Assembly (NCBI RefSeq): GCF_030253575.1
Contig: NC_080567.1
Span: 37,043,501-37,107,500, forward strand
Reading direction: 5' to 3'
Source: Rhododendron vialii
Taxonomy: Eukaryota; Streptophyta; Magnoliopsida; Ericales; Ericaceae
Length of the DNA: 64,000 nucleotides
Shown here: one piece after another, positions 50,094 to 60,339 of the stretch
Numbering within the stretch: the stretch's first letter is position 1
How the letters are laid out: the number at the start of each line of letters is the position of its first letter
Translations under genes and position numbers: made by a program
The notes under the pieces: generated by a model
What the model was told of the DNA's origin: nothing
Database searches by the model: none
Seen by the model: only the letters and a program-made list of their open reading frames with translations

Positions 50094-50738
50094 ATGGATT
50101 CAATCAACATCGTAAACCTCAAAATCGAGAAGACCAAGGCTAATTTAAGGTACCGAAGGATCACCGCTCTGTTCCGGATCGTCGAGTTTTTCGTCCTTCT
50201 GTTAATGATTTCAAGATTCTCCCTTCCATTCCCCTGCTCGTTTAAATTCTCGAGTGAGTTCTTCCGTCCCCTGTTTAGTCCTCAATTCGTGTTCGTGATC
50301 GGAAACGCGATTGTCGTCATCCTTGTAGTGAAATCAGGACGGCTTTGCTCTGGAAATAGAGCGACTACTGATTTCTGTGAAGAGTATGTTGAGAACAGTG
50401 TAAAGAATCATATTGTTCACGAAATCGAGAGCGAGAATCAGAAGAAAGAGGATAAAATCATTGAGGATAATGTTAATTACGGGGAAAGGAGGAGGATTGA
50501 AAGGACTCACTCTGAAAATTTAGGCAGGGTTGGTGGTGAGAAGGAGAAAATGAAACACCAATTAAGGCGGACGGTGACGGAAGGTCGCCGAAAAAGCACA
50601 TCGGCGGAGGTGGGTTCTTCTCCGGCGGAGAAAATGAGTAACGAGGAGTTCCGGCGGAAGGTGGAGGATTTCATTGCTAGGCAGCAGAAGTCTCTCAGGG
50701 AAGAAGAAGAGTTTTCAGCCATTGTTAGCAGCTACTAA
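50094..50738 (+). CDS. DUF4408/DUF761 membrane-associated protein, 214 aa, intronless
   Basis: The start MDSINIVNLKIEKTKANLRY is chosen over an in-frame upstream ATG at 50046 because the family begins with a short helix before the first membrane segment. A hydrophobic segment (about 31-45, EFFVLLLMISRFSLPF) and a second (about 62-80, FVFVIGNAIVVILVV) form the DUF4408 region. Then comes a charged linker (EKEKMKHQLRRTVTEGRR). The C-terminus MSNEEFRRKVEDFIARQQKSL is the DUF761 motif common to this plant family. Function is not established for most members; some are stress- or defence-linked. Complete and unbroken. Located between the TIR element and the 51-52 kb duplicated DNA, and transcribed away from eS25. 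Confidence 0.88.
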   Translation: MDSINIVNLKIEKTKANLRYRRITALFRIVEFFVLLLMISRFSLPFPCSFKFSSEFFRPLFSPQFVFVIGNAIVVILVVKSGRLCSGNRATTDFCEEYVENSVKNHIVHEIESENQKKEDKIIEDNVNYGERRRIERTHSENLGRVGGEKEKMKHQLRRTVTEGRRKSTSAEVGSSPAEKMSNEEFRRKVEDFIARQQKSLREEEEFSAIVSSY

Positions 50739-51360
50739 GCTCAAGCAATCCTCTGTTTTACTCTGTTTCCAACTTCTTCCTTTCGTATGTATTTTTCTTT
50801 TCTCCTGTTTGGAATTTGGCGGTGTAAGTGGCAGTAGTACAGTTAAAGAAAGTGCTTGGATAATTGTATGGCAGTGGAAAATAAACTTGTTTGAATTTTT
50901 TTTGGTACTTCGGAATATTTATAAATAAATTTGTTTGATGGGTTGACAAGTGAGTTAAAATTACTTGCATTCATAATTGCCTTCAATAATGGAAACCTGG
51001 GAGCCGATCGCTGGGTTATTGATGCCTAAAAATAATTATTTTTATTTACAAGGTTGTTCTATGGGTTGAGCTTTTGTAAGCTAATGGAGCGGATCACGCT
51101 TAAAGCTCGAGACGGCGCTGATCTAGAGTGCCTTGGGAACGCGACTTTTTCTGTTTGCGTTTTGAGGTTTTTTTTTTTTTTTGGCAATAAATGAAGAGAG
51201 ATAAATAGAGAAATGAGAATAATAATCAGAAAGAAACTTATTGGGTATTTAGTGTTTAAACAAATCACAAATGAGGACAATGTTCTTGTGAGTGAATAAA
51301 TCAAACTCCAGACACTCTCGGAATCGGATTCGGGGTTGGAATAGTTGGATGGGAATTTCA

Positions 51361-51700
51361 AAGTAAATATCTATCCTTAAATTTGGGAAAGAAAAAAGCA
51401 GTGGTATTGTTGGCTTGTTGGGTAGAATAGTATTCTAATTCCAATTTTTTTGAAAACATTGATATTCTATAATGGCCAATGTGGAGTTTTTCTTTTAAAA
51501 GTGTTACCCAACAAAGCACTTCTATGAGTTTTTTGATGGGACAAGAGAGTCCAAATTCATGCGCAGCATTGATGCTTAGCATCTTTTATCTTTAATCACC
51601 TGACCAAGGATATATGAGAAAATTTTAAAAGCCATAATAGATTAGTGGTAAAGTTGCACCACAATTTCGAAACTCGTGGAATTTTATACACATCGCAAAA
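51361..51700. repeat. Segmental duplication, copy 1
   Basis: Phrases such as AAATTTGGGAAAGAAAAAAG, AGAATAGTATTC, TTACCCAA, ATTCATGCGCAGCATTGA and GTTGCACCACAATTTC recur in the same order at 52085-52490, so a ~350-bp block was duplicated in direct orientation long ago. No convincing coding frame. Confidence 0.75.
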
Positions 51701-51768
51701 TTCTGGGAATGTGATTTTGTGTTTCAATTTATTGACAAACGATAAACATCTTTGGCATGTCTGTGTGT

Positions 51769-51955
51769 TAGGATTATCTTTCTTGCAAATTTCTTTCGAT
51801 ACAGGAGGACGAAAAAACAAGAATAAGAAATTGGTTACGTAACGAGCGAAAACACCTATATCGGGATTATCTTCTTGCAAATCTCTTTCGATACGGGAGG
51901 ACGGAAAACAAAAATAAGAAATTGGTTACGTAACGAGCGAAAACATCTATATCGA
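51769..51955. repeat. ~93-bp tandem duplication
   Basis: GGATTATCTTTCTTGCAAAT through AGCGAAAACACCTATATCG is followed at once by a near-identical second copy (about 51863-51955). A few substitutions separate them. Confidence 0.9.
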
Positions 51956-52084
51956 CAATAAACGGAAGCATATATTCCAATGGAAAACTCCCTTGTGATA
52001 AACAAACTCTTTCCCGTGTCGCTTATACAGTTTTGGTGTAAGTAACAATCCATATTTGGACACATTAGAATGGATGGATAGTCA

Positions 52085-52490
52085 TTTCTAGTACATCTAG
52101 CTTTAAATTTGGGCAAGGAAAAAGAAGTGGCATGCGGATAAAAAAGAAAGAAAGAAGTGGCATGGTTGGGGAGAATAGTATTCGAATTCCTCTTTCTGAA
52201 AACATATACTGCATATGCATTGATATTTGATACTACCATAGTGGCCATTTGGTCATTGGAATTTCCAAGAACATCGAGCATCACCTTTTGAAATTTTTAC
52301 CCAAGAAAGCAGTTCCAGGTAGGTATTGGACAAGTGAGTCAAATCCATGCACAGCATTGAGGCTTCACAAAAGAATCTTCATCTTTAATCACAAAGTATG
52401 AGCAAATTTAATCAACATATAGTAGTGCTATAGTTGCACCAAAATTTTCTGCAATTTCGCAACTCCTGGAATTTGTGCAATGTGACACTA
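52085..52490. repeat. Segmental duplication, copy 2
   Basis: Partner of 51361-51700, in direct orientation, with extra bases and many substitutions. Together they suggest an old local duplication of non-coding or dead sequence. Confidence 0.72.
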
Positions 52491-52852
52491 ATTTTTTTTT
52501 TTTTTTGAAGAGTTAGAGTTTGGTTTGAAAACTTTACGGGTTTTAACACATGCTTAAGATTGATTTGTTAAATGTTACCAGCCGATCTTAGATGAGATTT
52601 TCGCAAACCGAACACAAGTTGAGCTGTAATGTTCAAAACAAACGAAGAACACAAGTTAAGCTCCGATAGCTTAACTTGTTGCTTGCTGTAGAGTTTTTGT
52701 GCACTGAAAACCAGTAATGACAAATCACTATCTTTGAGAAACACCCCTGCTTGGTACTACTAGTGTTATTTCTGCTTTAATTTTCTAATTTTCATGTGTT
52801 GGACTCATCGCCAAAGTTTTTCAAATTTAGTATTTGTAATTAGAAGTCTTAC

Positions 52853-53205
52853 CAATTGGTGGGTCAATTTCCATGTTTTGATCTTCAACAAACGCATGAG
52901 CATCCTTATTCGTCTCGACTACGCTCACTGGTAGCATTTTATTGTCACAAATTATCATGTAAACGGGAAACAAAAACTCAATTGCAAATTACTATAAATG
53001 CATACCATTTTTTTCTTTATCTTCTTTGCGAGCACTCTCATGCCAACAAACGCTTCCTTCATCTATATATGTAAACAAAAGAAAGTCAGTATTGTTAGTG
53101 GAGTAAAAAACGTAGTTTAGAAGTCTTACCATTTGGTGGTTCAATTTGTATGTTTGGCTCTTCAACTAGGTCAATTTGCATATTAATTTCATTCGCATTA
53201 CTCAT
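52853..53205 (-). CDS. Modular repeated-exon gene, inverted block (three exons)
   Basis: Exons 53130-53205 (starting ATG), 53006-53062 and 52853-52927 have GT-AG borders and fit one frame. Products are MSNANEINMQIDLVEEPNIQ..PPN, then DEGSVCWHESARKEDKEKN, then VSVVETNKDAHAFVEDQNMEIDPP. The two internal exons are both multiples of three (57, 75) and all junctions are phase 1, so they are symmetric modules. The repeated theme is an acidic stretch with EPN/EDQN ending IxPPxG at the splice. The block is homologous to the plus-strand exons at 53351-53534 and points the other way. Further 3' exons were not found, so it may be partial. Not recognised as a known family. Confidence 0.55.
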
Positions 53206-53350
53206 CCTGCAAACGGGACACCAAAAAAATGAAGATGGGTAACTACATTAGTAAAAAAAAAAAAGATTGACATAACTGTGTTCCTCCTTCTAAATAAAAA
53301 ATTTATGATCAAAACAAAGATTAAAAAGAAAACCCGAAGGAATAAGCCAC

Positions 53351-54125
53351 CTGCATGAGAGTGCTCACGAGTTTGGTATGCATTTAGTGTAATAATCGAG
53401 TTTAGTGTGTCCCATTTACATGATAAAATGTGAGAATGATATTAATATGATTCCAGTGGCTGAAAGAGTTGAGATGCATGTGGATGCTCAAGTACCAATA
53501 GAAGAGCAGAATAGAGAAGCAGGCCCACCAAAGGGTGAGCGAATATATGTGTAAATCTTATAAATTGCGGTTTTCAGTTTGCTAACATAAAAGAGTTTCT
53601 TATTTATATAATATAGATGAAACAATAAAGGTGTCACACGTGTCTGAAATGGTTGGCTTGCACGACAATGCTCAAGAACCAAATGAAGAGATAAATGTTG
53701 AATTCAACCTACCTAATGGTATGCATGCAGTAGCTTTCATTTTTAAAAATCTTGAAATATACTTAGCCAATCAAAATAATCAAAAGAAATTGCACTGCAC
53801 ATAGGTGAAGTAGTCCAACATCAAGGGGATGCAAAAAGCGTAATTGAAGTGTCAAATGTACATGCGAACTGCACAACTAGTAAGCACTCCTAATTTGTGT
53901 TGGAGTTTGAGCTTTATATAGATATCAATCGATTTATCTTATATACTTTGTTAAATCTTTAATTCTCATATAGGTGATATAATGGACGTCCCTTATCCTT
54001 ATTTTACTGATTTATGTCAAAATGGATATTTATGGAGAGTAAAAGCTCGATTGGTAAGGATGGTAGAAGTGATTAATCCGCTTCTACCTTCCGTGACGCT
54101 CAGATTGATCTTACTTGATGAACAG
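53351..54125 (+). CDS. Modular repeated-exon gene ending in an OB-fold-like exon (partial)
   Basis: Supported exons: 53457-53534, 53617-53718, 53805-53879 and 53974-54125. Remains of an earlier one lie at about 53351-53375 (LHESAHEFG). The first three are 78, 102 and 75 nt, all multiples of three with phase-1 junctions. They encode VAERVEMHVDAQVPIEEQNR..PPKG, DETIKVSHVSEMVGLHDNAQ.. ending FNLPNG, and GEVVQHQGDAKSVIEVSNVH. The last exon reads DIMDVPYPYFTDLCQNGYLW, RVKARLVRMVEVINP and LRLILLDEQ. That resembles the first OB fold of plant RPA70-like/DUF223 proteins (WRVKVRLVRxWE...MILLDE), which bind single-stranded DNA. A donor follows, but no next exon is clear before unrelated sequence from 54190. 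Function unknown; possibly a truncated gene. Confidence 0.55.
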
Positions 54126-54189
54126 GTAAACAATTTTCAAACAAAATTAATGATTATTAAATATCACCCAGTCAAAAAGAAGAAATGAA

Positions 54190-54865
54190 GTCATGGGAGC
54201 TTTTATTGCGGTGCCCAGAGCTAGCATTAGCGCTGGGTGAGCACCCTTCAAAAAGAAGCCCAAAGAAAGGGAGGGACCAACAGCTGACCGGAAGGCGAAA
54301 CTAAGGATTCCATCTACAAAGAATGGGCAAAGCGGGAGTGCTGGAACCTAATCTCCCGCTTTACTGCAGTCGAAGGGATAATGTAATTATGTTCTTTTAT
54401 CCCCTGTTCTAGGCGCAATTCGTGGGCAAAGGCAAAGGCCTAGAGCTCAACAAAACTTCATCCCAAGCTACCAACTCTTTTCCGGATCGCCAGACCAACT
54501 CATAAAAATGATGGTGATACTCAAAATTTCCCTGCGAAGCATCCAAAATATGTGTAAGGCAGAAATAACGGATTTTGCAAGTTGGATCCTTCAAGCTGGA
54601 ACAAAGCAAAGCGCAATTAAACCCTATGCACGCGCTGCATGAGCACTAAGGGCTCAAAAGAGCCACGAGTGTTGAGGGAGTGGTAAGGGCTCGCAAGAGC
54701 CACAAGCAATGCTGTGCGCCAAGGGCTCACAAGCATCGCTTGAGCGCCACTCTCTGATCAAAAAATAAAAAACACCCATGCCTTACAAAAAATTTAGCTA
54801 TCAACAAGGGGTCCAAAAACAGCATGAAAAGCATCCTAAAAGGTCTAAAGCAAGAAGCAGTAAGT
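54190..54865. other. Intergenic, no gene seen; short GGGCTC repeats
   Basis: Moderately GC-rich sequence of different texture from its neighbours, with AAGGGCTCxCAAGAGCCAC phrases repeated three times at about 54647-54745. Nothing codes convincingly. Confidence 0.45.
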
Positions 54866-55084
54866 GTTAGTAATTTATTTATTTTAATAACGGGTATCTG
54901 TAATCTTAATGTAGAGAGATTTATAAGTATTTAATATCATAAAGCTCGTAATATAATTGAGATAAGGACGGAAATGCAATTATTATTCTGTAGTTGGGTG
55001 ATTTATAATTAGTGAAATAAGAAATAGAATCCTGGTGGGATTATGATTTCTTATTTATATTGGGAGCCCGGACTTATTACTCCT

Positions 55085-55611
55085 CAAGTGGAGGAGCGCT
55101 ACTGGTGTACTGCGTGACAAGAGGGTACCCATAAAATTGAAGGAAAAATTCTATGGAACTGCCATTTGACCAGCGATGCTTTACGGGACAGAATGCTGGC
55201 CTATTAAGAAACAACAGGTGAACAAGATAAGTGTAGCAGAAATGAGAATGTTGAGGTGGATGTGTGGTAAGACTAGAAGAGACAGGATTAGAAATGAGAC
55301 GGTTCGTGAGATGGTAGGTGTAGCACCCATAGAAGAGAAGTTGAGGGAAAATAGGCTAAGATGGTCTGGGCATGTCTACCGTAGACCAGGAGATGCAGTA
55401 GTTAAGAGAGCAGATATGATAGCTTTGGGTAGCAATGCTACGGGGAGGGGTAGACCTAAATTGACATTAAATGCTGTGGTACGCAACGATATGAGTATAG
55501 TAGGTTTGTGTGAACAAATGGCTCTTGACAGAGCTCAATGGAAGAAAATGATTCATGTAGCCGACCCCAAGTGATTGGGATTTAAGGCTCGGTTTGGTTT
55601 GGTTTGGTTTG
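55085..55611 (+). mobile_element. 3' end of an RTE-type LINE
   Basis: Encodes the C-terminal end of a non-LTR reverse transcriptase: GVLRDKRVPIKLKEKFYGTA, then MLYGTECWPIK, AEMRMLRWMCGKTRRDRIRN, RENRLRWSGHVYRRPGDAV and WKKMIHVADPK. This is the hallmark tail of plant RTE elements. The 3' end is a (GGTTT)n-like run (GGTTTGGTTTGGTTTG), also usual for RTE. The copy is 5'-truncated and has an in-frame stop at 55167-55169 just before MLYG, so it is inactive. Confidence 0.92.
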
Positions 55612-55715
55612 TATGTCCCTATCGTAACCCTATATATATATATACACACACACACACACATGTTATATGCTCTCCAGGTTAGTTAGAGGTTTTCTATTAT
55701 TCACGAAATAAAGAC

Positions 55716-58382
55716 TGTAACGCCCCGACTTTTCGGAAGTAAAATAAAATAAAATTTTAAAAAAATTTGCTAAATAAATATAATTTTTCAAAATAAAGTT
55801 TAACTATTACAGTCACAAGATAAATTTGTTGATTCAAAATACATTAATTTCAGAGCTGACTCTAAGTTTGATACAAATCCGAAACATACTCGATCTTCGT
55901 TCCTGATATTCTCTCCGTGTTGAACTGCAACATCTTCGAATCATCTCCAGTGAATCCTGCGCCCTCTAGCAAATTGATCGCCGAAGCAAACAATTTGCCA
56001 GGATACAGACGTATCCGTGAGTGATAAATCACCCAATAGAATAATCCAACCCAACCACCCCTCTTACATTACAGATAGCAAGCAGCAGGATAATAATAGT
56101 GCGAGAAAGCAAGACAAAATTTGTTCCACATAAACCAGTTTATTACTATCCATTAACTTGTCGTGTAATCTAAGATCTCCTCCGCGGGATCTTTCCTCCC
56201 CAACCACTAGCCATGCTCGGTCCCATGAGATCACTTCCCTTTGCTGTCGCAGATGCATCTAAGTTATGTACCGAGTATGCATCCCAATAACTACAACAAG
56301 GGGAAAGCTTATCATGCCTGAATCACGACTAGGGTTCGCTTATCTTATGTACCACTTCACAAACCACATCACAATCACCACTGGACACCCGCCAGTATAT
56401 CAATTCATCACTGGACACCCGCCAGTCTATCAATTTATCACTGGACACCCGCCAGTTTCAATCTCATCACAAATCTCAACATCACGCCTGCAGGCAATCT
56501 AGAAATAAAACTTTCCAATTCATCCATTATCTAGCATCGTCTAGGTGAATTCTACTCGCATACCACCCCATGTCTCTAGGGTCCAATCTATCACTTAAAT
56601 CAAGTATCGATGCAATATACAACAAATCAATAATAATTAAAACAATTAATAAACAATGTAATCACGCAACTTATTATGAACGGGCCGTTGCCCTTAATCT
56701 TGTATGGTCACAATATCAATATCAAGTAAGAGTTTTTAAAAAGAATTAAAAGAAAAAATTTTCTGGGCTCTTATTAATTAATTCTAATATAATATATTAA
56801 TTAAAAACTAATTAAATACATTACATAGATAAAAATATTGAAATATTTATCATGACCTTAATAAGAGTCCTAAAGGTTCTATTCAATCAGTTGAGTGCCA
56901 AAAGTTAAGTTCGGAGGGTCGCGGGATTATTTTAAATAAAGATATTAAATAAAGTGGCCGAAAGTGAAGTAAATAAATAATAAATAACTTACTGATTAAA
57001 ATATATTGAGGTTAACAAAGTTTCATCTTTGGAATATAGAGAGTCGAAATAAAATTATTCGGGCATTTATAATAACGTTTATAAGGTCGTAAAGAATTTT
57101 TGATTGAAAACGCTATAGAAATAATAATAAATAGTAAATTAAATTAAAAAAATATTATTTTAACAAGATATCATCTTTGAGATGCAAGAAGTCTAAAAAA
57201 AAATTAGTTTGGGTATTAAAACGTTGTTTGGAAGATCGCAAAGATTTTTCGTTAGTAGACTTGATAGATAACTAATAAATAATTCAATAAATAGATAATT
57301 AAATAAAAAAAAATATGATCTTAATAAGTTATGATCTTTGGAGTGTGAAAAGTCTAAAAAAAATAGTTCGGGGGTCAAAAACGATGTTCGGAAGGTCGAA
57401 AAGTTGTTTCGAAACATTTAAAAACAACTAAATCTACCAGATAAATTAAACTGATATTATTAATACGTTTTATACTAAGTTGATATTACATTGTAAGAAA
57501 ATAATATCAGAGAAGTAGTTTTTCATAATAATAATATCAGACGGATTGTAAAATAAATATCAAAAAGGTCATCTTCTTTTCAAATAATTACAAATAAAGT
57601 GTCGGGTTCAAAAATAATATCAATTTGGTGAATACGGCAGAAAACGCGCGGTTAACTATATTTTTTTCGTTTGGGACATAGGGTTAAGCATATAAACACT
57701 TAATATACTTGGAGAAGAGGTTGGATATGATTATAATACCTTAATCGGATAGAATTGATTTAAAAACGAATCTTGAATTTTGGGGAAGAAGACTTCGGAT
57801 TTTTTTGATCGGGAGACTTTGGAATCAAATTGGACGATGCTTGGTGATGCTAGAAGTAGAAGGAAGAGATTGGAATGGTCGGATTGAGTTTTGATTGGGT
57901 CTTGGTACGAAACCCACTTTTCTCTCTCTTTCTTTCTCTCTCTAAAACTCCATTGATTGAAGCTTGGATTTCTCTGATTTTTTTCTCTCTTTTGGACTGA
58001 TAGGGCGTGGGGGATATTGTGGTGTTAAATTTCGTGGGTCAAAGGGGTTGGGATATTTATAGGAAAATTTTGGTGGAAGAGAATAAGAGTGAATTTAATA
58101 GGGTTGGGTTCATGGGATTTGGAATGGACGAATTTGGCTTGGTTTTAGAGTTAAGGAGGAAGTAGAGACTGAGTAGGAGACGGAGAGACGGAAGGAGTTT
58201 GAGGTGAGGGAAGAGAAGGAGTGTGCATGTACGCATGTATGTGTTGGAAAATTAAAAAAAGAATGCATGTATATATTGTACGCATAATTATATTTAAAAA
58301 AAAGAATTGCATTAAGGAAAATAATTCTAATATTATTATATTTAGAAAAAAAAAATTTGGGTCAAAAATCCGGGTCGTTACA
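55716..58382 (-). mobile_element. Solo LTR, same gypsy-like family, inverted, 2667 bp
   Basis: Read on the minus strand it starts TGTAACGACCCGGATTTTTG and ends TCGGGGCGTTACA, matching the LTR at 45510-48071. The perfect 5-bp duplication AAGAC flanks it (55711-55715, 58383-58387). It shares the GTTTGCTTCGGCGATC-type block and the TGATTTATCACTC..ACG phrases of the other copy. A ~28-bp unit CACTGGACACCCGCCAGT is repeated three times (56376-56458). No internal region is left. A fossil. Confidence 0.9.
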
Positions 58383-58859
58383 AAGACAGGTCAAATAAAG
58401 ACAAGCTTAGAGAGAGCAAACAGATCACGAAAGAGTCCACACTCAGTTCGTATTTTTGACATGCAGGAAATACGATAAAAAGATCGTAAGGTGCAGTCGA
58501 GCAGTATTCGTGGCTTATAGCAAAGCGTGCTATAACAAGTTCAACCAGCAGTATTCGTGGCTTATAGCAAGGCGTGCTATAACAAGTTCAACCAGCGTTC
58601 GTGTCGTAGTGAGTTGAGGTGAAATCCTAATTCCCCCTTGTAGGATTTTGCAATTTTTTGTTATTTCTAATCTGTACGCGTCATAACTGATTTCTGGGAA
58701 TCGTTTCCCAACAGTGATATCACTAAAACATTCAATCCAATAATGTAAATGAAACTAAGGAAAAGAGAAAATCTTGTAAATATCCTGTCAAAAAGAAATT
58801 TAATAGTGATCACAATGTGAGATACAATGATAAAGAAAAACCCTGACACTACCCGTTCA

Positions 58860-59340
58860 CATGAATAATCCAAAAAGTTTTTTGTCAAACTCTACATGAA
58901 AAGTATTATTTAATACATTAGCTAACAAATGTTAGACTATAACACCATTTAAAACTTTTGAGACCATTCTCCTACTTGGTTTAGAGTTTCTTTATTATTC
59001 ACGTTTCGTAGTTGGTTAGTTTCTTAGTCACCAACTCTTGTAGCGGCATGTTAGGGTTAAGGTTTATACACAATCAACAATACATCAAAAATCCCGATGT
59101 CCTTAAATTTATTTTGGTTCATTTTAAGCTCCGTGTACTAGGTCAGTTTCTGTCTGGTAAGGGAGAGAGGATAAAGGAAAGGAGATTCTGAATTCTTAAT
59201 CAAATTAAGTGAATGGGCTGGTAAAAAGAAAGAAAAAAAAACTCCGAACTATGAAAATGTGGACCGTCCAAAACATTCATTTTCAAACGCGCGCGATTGG
59301 CTTTGTAAAAAGTTATTTACAGAACCCTCCATAAATAAGT
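58860..59340. other. Intergenic, no gene seen
   Basis: AT-rich DNA between the LTR nest and the GC-rich 59.3-59.8 kb stretch. Nothing recognisable. Confidence 0.45.
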
Positions 59341-59348
59341 TTGTCCCT

Positions 59349-59441
59349 TTAGATCAATCTCACGGCGGCGACGCCGACGCCGGAAGGTCCCTTTAGATCA
59401 ATCTCACGGCCGCGACGCCGAGGCCAGAAGGATGTGCTCCT
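59349..59441. repeat. ~47-bp tandem duplication (CCTTTAGATCAATCTCACGG)
   Basis: CCTTTAGATCAATCTCACGG with GCGACGCCGA..CC occurs twice in tandem at about 59347 and 59391, with a few changes. It opens a GC-rich, coding-like stretch. Confidence 0.85.
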
Positions 59442-59479
59442 ACTCCTTATGCTGACATTTTGAAGGTCAAACATAGGGC

Positions 59480-59790
59480 GTCGGAAGGCCTTTCTGAAGC
59501 CACCGACGAATAAGCTGCCTCGAACGAACAAGCAGTCGCCACTGCCTCCTCCGTTCCATACTCCAGGAGCCGAATCTCCTTCGACTCCTCCTTCCAATGT
59601 TGAAGTCATCACCGTCTCTCCGGATGATTTCAAAAATCTCCGAGTTTCTCCGGAATGTTCTGGATCCCGTCGGAATGTTCCGAACTCTATCAGAATGTTC
59701 CGGGTCCCTCCGGAACCTTTCGGATTACAATGGAAGCCTCCGGACTCCACCGGATACATCCGGATCCTACCGAAAACTTCCGATACATGA
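59480..59790 (+). other. Unassigned proline-rich reading frame with TCCGGA-rich end
   Basis: One frame reads KPPTNKLPRTNKQSPLPPPF then HTPGAESPSTPPSNVEVITV and SPDDFKNLRVSPECSG and stops about 100 bases later. The DNA of the second half is rich in irregular TCCGGA/CGGAATGTTC repeats. The phrase ESPSTPPSN..VIT resembles EPPSTPSNTTVIL at 60428-60466, so the two stretches may be copies of one proline-rich region. No family recognised. Confidence 0.3.
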
Positions 59791-60339
59791 AGCTTCTAGA
59801 TTTCTCTATCTTTCCCTTACCCTCCACAACTATGTAGAACTTTCTTGTAATGTGTCTAGGAGTCTAGAATTCTAAAATGTTCTAATGGAGTCTATAAATA
59901 GGAGTGGTTGTCATTTGTAAGTGTGTTTGCACAAAGTGTGTTAGTGTGAGGTCACTTGAGTGAGAGTGTTACTTATGCTTGCCTTGACGAAGAAATGATT
60001 CAAGCGGAATCAACACTAGAATGTTCATCTTATCAGAAAACTTAGCACAAATGTAGGTTATGAAACCTTCCAAAATGCAATATTTTCAATTCCGTTCAAT
60101 CTCTCCCCTAGTCGTGTACTAGAGGTAGTCACTGATACATCTAGAAATATTTAGTTGATCCAATAGATCAACTGTTGGTATCATCATTAGCAGAAGTCAA
60201 ATCTTCACTGAATGTTTCCCAATAGAGAAGCGTAGCATTGGTTGGCAACATCTGCAATGTTTGAATTCCAACCTGCGAAAGACCATCTCATACTTGTAAA
60301 ACTTAAGTATATAAGTTTGTCCAAGATTAACAAGCCGCC

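Larger units (their letters stand above)
54868..58713. mobile_element. Probable older LTR of a retrotransposon, interrupted twice
   Basis: A TGTTAGTAATTT start (54868), a TATA-like region near 55050, AATAAAG near 55708 and a TTTCCCAACA end (58713) followed by a weak TGATATCA primer-site-like sequence suggest a copia-type LTR. The RTE LINE end and the gypsy-type solo LTR lie inside it. A 48-bp tandem repeat (58501-58597, GTATTCGTGGCTTATAGCAA) is in its 3' part. No internal region is seen. Boundaries are tentative. Confidence 0.4.

Noticed and set aside
55467-55661. Frames over the (TA)n(CA)n microsatellite at 55630-55660
   Set aside because: Low-complexity translation next to the LINE tail.
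56376-56458. Regularly spaced CACTGGACACCCGCCAGT units, CRISPR-like at first glance
   Set aside because: Three short units inside a plant LTR with near-identical spacers; a tandem repeat, not a CRISPR array.
59349-59759. Minus-strand 136-codon frame
   Set aside because: Gly/Arg-rich translation of irregular TCCGGA repeats; no family features and the plus frame is more protein-like.
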